A DNA stretch of 47,100 nucleotides from CAYVBE01 sp964448935 (GTDB taxonomy: Bacteria; Planctomycetota; Brocadiia; SM23-32): positions 1 to 47,100 of the forward strand of contig CAYVBE010000010.1 of NCBI GenBank assembly GCA_964448935.1, written 5' to 3'. Below are positions 33,832-41,633 of this stretch, one piece after another. The position numbers were made by a program, and so were the translations under genes. The notes under the pieces were generated by a model. The model was not told where the DNA came from. It was given only the letters and a program-made list of their open reading frames with translations, and searched no databases. Position 1 is the first letter of the stretch, and every line of letters starts with the position of its first letter.

Positions 33832-35343
33832 ATGGACTATGTGGCGATTTTTCACGCCAACCTGAACTACGCGTTCCTGATCCCCGAGAATTACGAACGG
33901 GTGATCCGGGCCAGCTACGAGGTGATCATTGACACCTTCCGCGAGAAGTTTCCGGAGGCGAAATACGTCTTCGAGGCGTCCGGCTACACCATAGACCAGA
34001 TCGCCGAGCGCACGCCCGACGTGCTGGAGAAGCTGCAGGCCGCCATCGAGAGCGGGCAGTGCGAGTTCATGGGCTCGCCCTACGCGCATCCCATCATGGC
34101 CAACATCCCGGAGGAGGACGGCTACTGGTCCTGCGAGTTCGCCATGCGCGCCTACGAGAAACACCTGAGAATGCGCCCGGAGACGTTCTGGAACCCCGAG
34201 ATGACCTGGATGCAGTACGTGCCGCGGGCCTTCCGGCGGGCCGGCGTCAAGAGGCTGACGCTGGACTTCGAGTCCTACATGCTGTGCAACGACAAGGACT
34301 ACCACTGGGTGGAGAAGAACTGGGCGCACGACATCGGCTGGGCCGGGCTGCACCCCTACTACGACGTGGATCCGAATTGCCCCTATCTCCACCGCCCGTT
34401 CAAGAACGTGGTGCCCGGGCTGGACGGCCTGTGCCGCAGCATGCGAATAGCCGTGAACTACACCCGTTACTTCCGGCGGGGCCTGCCGCTGGAGGGCTAC
34501 CTGGAGAACATCCGCCACTGGTCCGGCGACGGCGGGGAAGGCGCGCTGATCTTCATCGCCGACGACGCCGAATACGTGGGAACCACCGGCTACTACTTCA
34601 TCAAGTACCACGACGATTACAGCAAGACATTCGACGTGGACCCGACCGCGGCCGACAAGCTGGAGGCACTGATCCCCGAGGTGCTGAAGCTGGGCCCGAT
34701 GACCACCTTCTCCGAGGCGTGCGAGAACATCCCGCCGGTCCAGGAGCCGTTCTTCGTCGAGGACCGCTATGCGTGGAACCGCACCTACGCGGACGTGTGG
34801 GCCAACACGCCCGAGTCGCGCCGGTGGGAACCGACGATGCTCAGCCTGCGGCAGGAGTACAAGGAGAAGTATCAGCCCATGGGCGAGACGCCGGAATACG
34901 CTGAAAGGTTCCGTCCCCTGGTCGAGCGGTTCTGGTTCCACATGACCAACTCGGCCAACTCGGACGGGCGCTGGCCGCCGCCTCCGCGCGTGACCTGCGC
35001 CTTCAACCGCGAGTGGTGCAAGAACGAGATGGCCGAGACCCGGAAGGTGCTCGACGAGTTGGAGAAGGCGACGGAGGGCATCCCCCTGCCGCCCAAGCCC
35101 GAACGCGTGGCGCCGACGGGGCACACCTACGGCTACGAGTTCACCGAAAAGGACCCGGAGGACATCCCGAACCTGAACAACTACGAACTCCAGCACGCCG
35201 TCTTCTACGCCAACAGCATGATAGACAGCGGCGAGTCGGAACACGTAGAGAAAGGCAAGGCCCTGATGCGCCGCATCTTCGACGAATTCGACCGCCGCGG
35301 CATGAAGGGCATCCGCCACCCGGCCATCCGGGACGAAGATTGA
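33832..35343 (+). CDS. glycoside hydrolase family 57-like protein
   Basis: A 503-residue cytoplasmic protein resembling GH57 (alpha-amylase, 4-alpha-glucanotransferase, alpha-galactosidase), a retaining family with a seven-stranded barrel. FHANLNYAFL at the start takes the place of the usual FHFHQP-type motif, CEFMGSPYAHPI fits the third family block, and FWNPEM places a candidate nucleophile at Glu123. FIADDAEYVG offers Asp244 or 245 as acid/base. The C-terminal region is helical. No signal peptide is present, so an intracellular substrate such as an imported alpha-glucan oligomer is likely. AAGGAC precedes the ATG by a short distance. The first motif deviates, so family membership is clear by pattern but activity is not certain. 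Confidence 0.7.
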   Translation: MDYVAIFHANLNYAFLIPENYERVIRASYEVIIDTFREKFPEAKYVFEASGYTIDQIAERTPDVLEKLQAAIESGQCEFMGSPYAHPIMANIPEEDGYWSCEFAMRAYEKHLRMRPETFWNPEMTWMQYVPRAFRRAGVKRLTLDFESYMLCNDKDYHWVEKNWAHDIGWAGLHPYYDVDPNCPYLHRPFKNVVPGLDGLCRSMRIAVNYTRYFRRGLPLEGYLENIRHWSGDGGEGALIFIADDAEYVGTTGYYFIKYHDDYSKTFDVDPTAADKLEALIPEVLKLGPMTTFSEACENIPPVQEPFFVEDRYAWNRTYADVWANTPESRRWEPTMLSLRQEYKEKYQPMGETPEYAERFRPLVERFWFHMTNSANSDGRWPPPPRVTCAFNREWCKNEMAETRKVLDELEKATEGIPLPPKPERVAPTGHTYGYEFTEKDPEDIPNLNNYELQHAVFYANSMIDSGESEHVEKGKALMRRIFDEFDRRGMKGIRHPAIRDED

Positions 35344-35407
35344 CGCCACCGGCGCCGGTCGTTCGCCGTAGTCCGTGTCCGTTCGTGTAAAACCCAAAGG
35401 AGACCAG

Positions 35408-36703
35408 ATGCCGCAACCAGATACACCACAGCCCCGAGAGCGCCCGAACATCGTCGTGATCATCGCTGACGACATGGGCTGGGGCGACGTGGGATATCAC
35501 GGGGCGCCGATCGAGACCCCCAATATTGACTGCCTGGCCCGCGATGGTCTGGAGTTGGACCGTTTCTACGTCTGTCCCGTCTGCAGCCCGACGCGCACCG
35601 GTGTCATGACCGGGCGCTACCCCAACCGGATGGGCATGCACGGCCATCCTACGCAGTACGCCGAGAACAAGGGGCTGCCGCCGGACGAGGTCACCCTGGC
35701 GGACGTGCTGGCGCAGGCCGGATACGCGCACCGCCACGCCATCGGCAAGTGGCACCTGGGCACCGCGGCCACCTGCTTCCACCCCGTAAACCGAGGCTTC
35801 ACGGGTTTCTACGGCCACTACTGCGGGATGATAGACTACTGGACCCACGAACGCGGCGGAGAACTCGACTGGCACCGCGGCTATGACTCCAGTCACGACG
35901 AGGGCTACTCGACCCACCTGATGACCCGCGAGGCGGTGCGGTTCATCAACTCCGTGCCGGAGGATGATCCATTCTTCCTCTACCTCGCCTACAACGCGGT
36001 GCACACTCCGGTCCAGGCGCCCGAGGACGAGGTGGCGCGCTACGAGGGCGCAGACCTGCCCGAGGAGCAGTGCCCGACCTACGCCGCTATGGCCACGGTC
36101 ATGGACCGGGGCGTTGGCGAGGTGCTGGACGCGCTGGAGCGCAAGGGTGTCGCGGAAAACACGCTGGTCTGGTTCTTCTCGGACAACGGGGCGGTCGGTC
36201 GCTGGGGGTTAGGGCACAACCGCCCCCTGCGCGGCCACAAGGGTACGCCTTACGAGGGAGGTGTCCGCGTGCCGGCGGCGGTTCGCTGGCCGGCGCGCAT
36301 CGAGGGCGGCTGCAGGGTGGACGCCGTCATGGGCTATGTTGACCTGCTGCCCACGCTGGCGGCGGCCGCGGGGCTCGACTACGGATCGCCCCGGCCCCTC
36401 GACGGCATGGACGTCCTGGGCGTGTTGACCGGCGAGGAGTCGCCCGCCGACCGCGCCTTCTACCCCGATCGAGGCGCCGTGGTGACGCGGCGATGGAAGC
36501 TGGCCGAGGACGCGCTCTACGACCTGGAAAGTGACCCGGCGGAGACCGCAAACGTGGCGGACCGTTTCCCCGAGGTCCACTCCCGCATGTGCGAGCACCG
36601 CGACTACTTCCTGTCCCTCACGGGCGACCCCTACGTGCCGCCCGGCATGCCGCAGGAGAAGGAATCACCACCCGAGGAATGGAAGATGCCCGAAGTCGAA
36701 TGA
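35408..36703 (+). CDS. type I sulfatase, leaderless
   Basis: A 431-residue arylsulfatase-type enzyme with active site CSPTR at 59-63, calcium ligands DD at 21-22 and the block MTGRYPNRMG. GKWHLG (near residue 115) and FFSDNGA are characteristic, followed by LRGHKGTPYEGGVRVP. The C-terminal ALYDLESDPAETANVAD matches the family. The protein begins directly with MPQPDTPQPRERPNIVVIIADD and has no signal peptide. AAAGGAG at 35396-35402 fixes the start; a GTG in frame at 35375 has no such site. The 64-base gap before it contains a perfect 12-base palindrome (ACCGGCGCCGGT, 35348-35359) of unknown meaning. It differs from the other two sulfatases in length and motifs, so a different position or sugar is likely. 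Confidence 0.92.
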   Translation: MPQPDTPQPRERPNIVVIIADDMGWGDVGYHGAPIETPNIDCLARDGLELDRFYVCPVCSPTRTGVMTGRYPNRMGMHGHPTQYAENKGLPPDEVTLADVLAQAGYAHRHAIGKWHLGTAATCFHPVNRGFTGFYGHYCGMIDYWTHERGGELDWHRGYDSSHDEGYSTHLMTREAVRFINSVPEDDPFFLYLAYNAVHTPVQAPEDEVARYEGADLPEEQCPTYAAMATVMDRGVGEVLDALERKGVAENTLVWFFSDNGAVGRWGLGHNRPLRGHKGTPYEGGVRVPAAVRWPARIEGGCRVDAVMGYVDLLPTLAAAAGLDYGSPRPLDGMDVLGVLTGEESPADRAFYPDRGAVVTRRWKLAEDALYDLESDPAETANVADRFPEVHSRMCEHRDYFLSLTGDPYVPPGMPQEKESPPEEWKMPEVE

Positions 36704-36753
36704 CACCCCACCAGTAAGTCCACTGCAGCGACTGACCCAAGGAGAAACCACGC

Positions 36754-37731
36754 ATGACCCAGAGAAGACGCCTGTTCAGCCCGGACAGTTTCTGGAACGC
36801 GCCCATCCCTCCGGACCCGGAGGTGGACCCGCGCAGCGAGCATTACATCTCCCACTGGGAGAAGGAGCCCACCGGCGGGCTGCACATCAATGCCAACAGC
36901 TTCGCCGTGCCGGTCTACGACGTGGATGCCTCGACGCCCCTGCGCACGGTTGCGCAGAGGCCCACGTCCCCGGAAGCGCAGGCCCGGTCGGTGACCCGGC
37001 GCTGCGAGTTCCGCCACGGCGAAAGTTTCCCCGAGCGGGTTCCCATCCCGGCCCACGCGATTCCCGACCCCGCCGGCGACAATCATATCGGTCTGGTGGA
37101 TTGGGAGCGCGGCCTGGCGTGGGACATGTGGGGAGCGCTGAAGCTGGAAGACGGCTCGTGGCAGTCCTACACGGGGATGCATTACTCGATTGACGGGCCG
37201 GGCGTGTTCAAGACGGGCGATTTCGACGTCGAGAACGGCGATTCCATCCACTACCACGGCCCCGGACGGGCCTCGGGCGTGCCCGTCATCGCCGGGCTGG
37301 CCATGCGGCACGAGATCGCCTCGGGACGCATCGAGCACAAGTTGTCCTTCGCGGCCCGCTACAACGGCTACCAGCGCTTCACCTTCCCCGCCGCGTGGAC
37401 GGACGGGCGCTACGTGGACGGTCTGCCCGAGGGTGCGGTGGTGCAGCTTGACCCGGACCTGGACCCGGACCGGTTCGAGCTGACCGATGCGGCGCGTGTC
37501 ATCTGCCGGGCCCTGCAGGAGTACGGGATGGTCAACGTGGACGGCGCCGCCGGGACGCCCGTCTACGTCGAGGGGCTCTACGGCGACCCCGAGCACTCGT
37601 GGGACGGCCTGCTGGACGAGAATGAACTGAAGCAGATTCCGGTCCGCCACTTCCGCGTGCTCAAAATGGACTCCGTCACGCCGATGGGAGACGGACGCAA
37701 GGGACTTCGGCTCGAGTTGCCTTTAGATTGA
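36754..37731 (+). CDS. uncharacterised protein of a conserved SFWN-type family
   Basis: A 325-residue protein without a signal peptide. I recall related sequences with the opening SFWN-x-PIP...VDP-S and a central block resembling ASGVPVIAGLAMRHEIASGRIEHKLSFA in actinobacteria and fungi, but I know no function for them. Visible features: a beta-rich body with many Trp and Gly residues, GDNHIGLVDWERGLAWDMWG, and HYHGPGRASG. AAGGAG before the ATG supports the start. It sits between a sulfatase and a clan GH-A enzyme in the same transcript, so a glycan-linked role such as a lyase, esterase or binding protein is possible, though unproven. Confidence 0.6.
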   Translation: MTQRRRLFSPDSFWNAPIPPDPEVDPRSEHYISHWEKEPTGGLHINANSFAVPVYDVDASTPLRTVAQRPTSPEAQARSVTRRCEFRHGESFPERVPIPAHAIPDPAGDNHIGLVDWERGLAWDMWGALKLEDGSWQSYTGMHYSIDGPGVFKTGDFDVENGDSIHYHGPGRASGVPVIAGLAMRHEIASGRIEHKLSFAARYNGYQRFTFPAAWTDGRYVDGLPEGAVVQLDPDLDPDRFELTDAARVICRALQEYGMVNVDGAAGTPVYVEGLYGDPEHSWDGLLDENELKQIPVRHFRVLKMDSVTPMGDGRKGLRLELPLD

Positions 37732-37742
37732 GGAGTGAAGAG

Positions 37743-40664
37743 ATGAGAAGTGATATCGGCTTGTGTGTGATGTGCCTGGCAGCCTTCGCCCTATGGTCGG
37801 GCGCGGCCTTCGGGGCCGCGGAGGAGGACTTTGCCGTGGTGGGCTGCGACCGCATCGGCGTGGCCGTTCTGCGCGACGACGCGGTGTTGTTCAAGATGAA
37901 GAGCTCCTTCCACGGCTGGGGCTGGAAGCACCCCCGTATGGAGGCGCTGGCTGAGGTGAGGGATGACGTGCGGGTGTTCGAGCAGGAGCTGGCCTTCTAC
38001 GAGCACTGGACCAGACCCGAACCCCTTCCGGGCCGCATAGACCTGGAATACACCCTCGATCAGACCGCGCCCGACACTTTCCTGATGACCTACCGTTGCC
38101 GGCCGGACCGGGAGATGCGGTTCACCATGCCGGGGAGGATGGACGAGCCGAAGGCCACCGTCGGCCCCGTGGTGCCGCCGTGCTCCTACCTGGACGGCGG
38201 GACGTGCCGGCTCATCCGCGAGGACGGTTCGGTCGAGGAGATGCCCCTTCCCACGCCCCGCGGCAGCACTGACCGCGTGAAGGAGGCCATCCTCCGGACA
38301 CCGGAAGGGGAGACCATCCGGTTCACCTTCGAGCCGGCGCTCCAGGTGCATCGTGACATGAACGAGACCCGTTTCTGGGCGCAGTCGGAGGGCACGGTCC
38401 CCGCCGGAGAGACCTATACGCAGAAGATCACGATGCAATTGCCCGGTGCGGCGGGGTTCCAGCCCGAGAACCGCTGGGTGGATACCTCGGACTGGTTCCC
38501 GCTCGATATCGAGAACGATTTCACTTCGCCCAGCCCCGTGGCCGCGCACGACTGGCAGGACGCCCCCGCCGGACGGCACGGTTTCCTACAGATGAAGGGC
38601 GACCGTTTCGAGTTCGAGGACGGCACCCCCGGCCGGTTCTGGGGCGTCAACCTGATCAACCATCAGGTGGACCGGGATCTGTTCGACCGCTGGGCGGAGG
38701 CGCTCGCGAAATACGGCGTCAACCTGGTGCGCATGGTGGCCTTCGGGCGGTCGAACAACGACAAGTGGGCGCACTACGTCAAGTTGCAGGACGTCGAGGA
38801 CGGGCTGAAGTTCGACCGCGAGAGCATAGACCTCTTCGATTACGGCTTCGCGCAGATGAAGGAGAAAGGCATCTACGTCGGCTTCTCGCCTTTCTACGGC
38901 TGGTATCCCACTCCGGCGGACGAGGAGCGGCTGATTGACTATGAAGAGGCCATGAAGCTGCTGCGCAAGGGCTTCCCCTCCTCCGGCAGCTTCTACGGCG
39001 CCACCTGCGTTATGCCCGACGTGCAGCAGCTCCAGATCGAGTTCCACAAGAAGCTGCTCGAGCACAAGAACCCCTACACCGCCAAGCGCTACGCCGACGA
39101 CCCCGCGCTGGCCTACGTGGAGCTGCAGAACGAGGAGAACATCTTCCTCCAGCTCCGGCGACTGGAGGGTCAGCTTGCGCAATGCCCCACCTACAAGAAG
39201 CTCTTCTACGGGCGCTTCGCCGACTGGCTGGAGGAGAAGTACGGCTCACGCGAGAAACTTGCCGAGGCATGGGGCGGCGAGCTGAAGCCGGCCGAAAACC
39301 TCCGGGAGGCCGGCATCTCGCCCTTCCCCGGATGGTTCCAGGGCAACACCTCCTCGCCGCGGGTCGCCGACCAGATGGCCTTCATCTACAGCACCCAGCG
39401 GGACTACTACCGCCGGTTCGCCCAGGCCGTCCGGGAGACCGGATACCGCGGCGCCATGGACGCCTCGTGCTGGCAGGCCTCCGACTGGCTGGGGCACCTC
39501 TACAACGTGCTCTCGGACCGGGACATCGGTTTCATTGATCGGCATAACTACGCCACGGCCGACCTGAAGAACCCCGGCGTCGGCCTGCTCAGCCCCGGCC
39601 TGCAGGCGGTCCTCGATAGGCCGTTCAGCTATTCGGAATGGCACGGCGGCTACCGCATGGGCATGTCGCTGGACGTGCCGATGATCGCGGTCTACGGGAT
39701 GGGCCTTCAGGGATGGGACATGTCCATGGAGTTCGCGTGGGCGCAGGCCGGCGCGCTGCCCTACGATCACCTGGGCATAAACGACGTCTGCAACGATTAC
39801 GGCGTTCTCTGCCAGTATCCTGCGCTGGCGCGCATGGTGCGCCGCGGCGACGTCCGGCAGGGCGAGGTCGTCGCCAACCGCCGGGTCAGCATCTCTGCCC
39901 TCAAGGAGGGCGACGTGGGGTTCGTCGAGCAGTTCAGCTTGCTGGGCGGTGCTAACAACAAGCGCTTCGACGCCGCCGTGCCGCAGGCCGCCCTGGCCGC
40001 CGGGCGCGTGGTGCTCCAGTACGTGGACGGCTCCGTGGACCGACCGGTCATAGACCGTAGCGCGCCTTTCATTGACGAAGAGGCCCATACGGTTCGCTCC
40101 ACCACCGGGCAGTTGCTGTGGGACGTCTCCGGAGAGGGCTATTTCACCGTGGACACGCCGGGCACCAAGGGTGTGGTCGGCTACGGCGGCGGCCGGTCCC
40201 ACGATCTGGGCGAGGTCACCATCGAGCAGCGCTCGCCTTACGCTCACATCTATGTCAGTGCTACGGACAAGGATGGGGAGATAGCGACCGATGACAGGCT
40301 GCTGGTCACCACAATGGCTCGCATGGTGGACGAGGGCACCGAGTTCGACGCCTTCTCCGAGGCCCCGCTCGTCCGCGTCCCGCCGAAGGTCGGCCCCCTC
40401 GTGATCGAGCCGGTCAGGGCCACCATCACCATCAAACGGGACGGTCCGTGCCGCGTCTACGCCCTCGACCACGACGGGCGCAAACCGGCCGACGCGACCG
40501 AGGTGCCGGTGGAGAAGACATCGGACGGGCTACGTTTCACCGTGGACGGCACGAAACACAAGGCGGTGTATTACGTGGTGGAAATGGAGGTAACGGGCAA
40601 GGGAGGACAACGATGGACAGCAGAAGGCGCACACAACGGCACTTCGCGTGCCGGCTCGTTCTGA
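37743..40664 (+). CDS. exported clan GH-A glycoside hydrolase
   Basis: A 973-residue protein with a signal peptide (MRSDIGLCVMCLAAFALWSGAAFG). An N-terminal beta domain (to about 275) is followed by a TIM barrel that begins RFWGVNLINHQVDRD. LQNEEN gives Glu464 as likely acid/base, and YSEWHGG gives Glu632 as likely nucleophile; the separation and the NE pattern fit clan GH-A (GH5, GH42 or GH2 relatives). A C-terminal beta region follows. WGVN and the asparagine-glutamate motif are common to beta-mannanase, cellulase and beta-galactosidase enzymes; I cannot assign one. The start is the ATG at 37743 with GAGGAG ahead of it; a TTG at 37728 is in frame but has no better site. Its last 52 bases overlap the next gene. 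Confidence 0.75.
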   Translation: MRSDIGLCVMCLAAFALWSGAAFGAAEEDFAVVGCDRIGVAVLRDDAVLFKMKSSFHGWGWKHPRMEALAEVRDDVRVFEQELAFYEHWTRPEPLPGRIDLEYTLDQTAPDTFLMTYRCRPDREMRFTMPGRMDEPKATVGPVVPPCSYLDGGTCRLIREDGSVEEMPLPTPRGSTDRVKEAILRTPEGETIRFTFEPALQVHRDMNETRFWAQSEGTVPAGETYTQKITMQLPGAAGFQPENRWVDTSDWFPLDIENDFTSPSPVAAHDWQDAPAGRHGFLQMKGDRFEFEDGTPGRFWGVNLINHQVDRDLFDRWAEALAKYGVNLVRMVAFGRSNNDKWAHYVKLQDVEDGLKFDRESIDLFDYGFAQMKEKGIYVGFSPFYGWYPTPADEERLIDYEEAMKLLRKGFPSSGSFYGATCVMPDVQQLQIEFHKKLLEHKNPYTAKRYADDPALAYVELQNEENIFLQLRRLEGQLAQCPTYKKLFYGRFADWLEEKYGSREKLAEAWGGELKPAENLREAGISPFPGWFQGNTSSPRVADQMAFIYSTQRDYYRRFAQAVRETGYRGAMDASCWQASDWLGHLYNVLSDRDIGFIDRHNYATADLKNPGVGLLSPGLQAVLDRPFSYSEWHGGYRMGMSLDVPMIAVYGMGLQGWDMSMEFAWAQAGALPYDHLGINDVCNDYGVLCQYPALARMVRRGDVRQGEVVANRRVSISALKEGDVGFVEQFSLLGGANNKRFDAAVPQAALAAGRVVLQYVDGSVDRPVIDRSAPFIDEEAHTVRSTTGQLLWDVSGEGYFTVDTPGTKGVVGYGGGRSHDLGEVTIEQRSPYAHIYVSATDKDGEIATDDRLLVTTMARMVDEGTEFDAFSEAPLVRVPPKVGPLVIEPVRATITIKRDGPCRVYALDHDGRKPADATEVPVEKTSDGLRFTVDGTKHKAVYYVVEMEVTGKGGQRWTAEGAHNGTSRAGSF

Positions 40665-41605
40665 CGGCGTTTCTGGTGCTTATTTCCGTCCTCGGCGTGT
40701 CGAGCGGGGCCGAAGGGAGTTTCGAAGGTCAGTTCCTCTACATCGGCGCCGACAGGGGCTACGTGGCCAGAGTGGCGCCCGACGGGACCTTAAGCCGCTA
40801 CGCCGAGGTGGAGGGAGCCACCCGCGGGCTCGCTATGGACGAGGACGGCACCCTCTGGGTGGCGACCAGCCGGGGCCACCTGTTCCGCGTGGAACCCGGT
40901 CCCGAGGGAAAGACGGCGACTATTGCCAACGGCGCCGTGACCAGGTTTGCCGAAGGCATACGCTCACCTCTGGGGATGGACATTGACCCCAACGGCGATT
41001 TCTGGATCGCCGAGCACTACGACGGCGTGGTGAAGGTGGAGCGCGCCACCGGAAAGAAGGACTACATCAACGTCGAGGGCGGCGCCTACAGCGTGGAGAG
41101 GGGGCCGAACGGACACATGTACGTCTCGCGGCAGAACGGGAACACGGTCTACGAGTTCCTGCCGGACGGAACGCCGGTCCGCGGCACCGTCGCCGACCCC
41201 GAACCCCTTATCGCGGGGTACGGCAACGGCCATCGCTCCATCTGTTTCACGCCGGAGGGCGATATACTGCTTATCTGGCGAAAGGAGATATCCCGTTTCT
41301 CCGCCGACGGCCAATGCCTCGGCACGGTCTTCGACTGGGAGAAGGCAGACGGCTTTGACCGCGCCCGGTTCATCAAGAACGGGATGAAACACCCGGTGGA
41401 CCTGGCCGTGGACGCGCGCGGCAACCTTTACGGCTCGGACCGCGCCTATGCCTCGGCGGGCAAGCTGATCGTCGGTGGAACCGTGTTCAGGTACAAAGAG
41501 GACGGAACCCGCGAGCTTTTCGTCGAGATTCAGGGCGGCGTGAACTGGATGACCTTCTGGCCGCCGGCCGATAAGGTGAGCCGGGCGCAGGAGAAGAAGT
41601 CGTAG
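40613..41605 (+). CDS. exported NHL/SMP-30-like beta-propeller protein
   Basis: A 330-residue protein with an N-terminal signal or anchor (RLVLTAFLVLISVLGVSSGA, residues about 15-34) and repeated blades of the NHL/SMP-30 type: GLAMDEDGTLWVAT, GMDIDPNGDFWIAE, SVERGPNGHMYVS and LAVDARGNLYGSD. Such propellers bind ligands or act as lactonases and lyases; the metal residues of SMP-30 are not clear here. GGGAGG lies just before the ATG. The gene starts inside the end of the GH-A gene, in another frame, with a 52-base overlap. That is larger than the four-base overlaps elsewhere in the block. A longer frame opening upstream has no ribosome site. Confidence 0.68.
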   Translation: MDSRRRTQRHFACRLVLTAFLVLISVLGVSSGAEGSFEGQFLYIGADRGYVARVAPDGTLSRYAEVEGATRGLAMDEDGTLWVATSRGHLFRVEPGPEGKTATIANGAVTRFAEGIRSPLGMDIDPNGDFWIAEHYDGVVKVERATGKKDYINVEGGAYSVERGPNGHMYVSRQNGNTVYEFLPDGTPVRGTVADPEPLIAGYGNGHRSICFTPEGDILLIWRKEISRFSADGQCLGTVFDWEKADGFDRARFIKNGMKHPVDLAVDARGNLYGSDRAYASAGKLIVGGTVFRYKEDGTRELFVEIQGGVNWMTFWPPADKVSRAQEKKS

Positions 41606-41633
41606 AGTCTCACATCAAACAGAGGGAGTCACA

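Noticed and set aside
35348..35359. ACCGGCGCCGGT palindrome before a sulfatase gene
   Set aside because: A 12-base GC-only palindrome is likely by chance in this composition and only one copy was seen.
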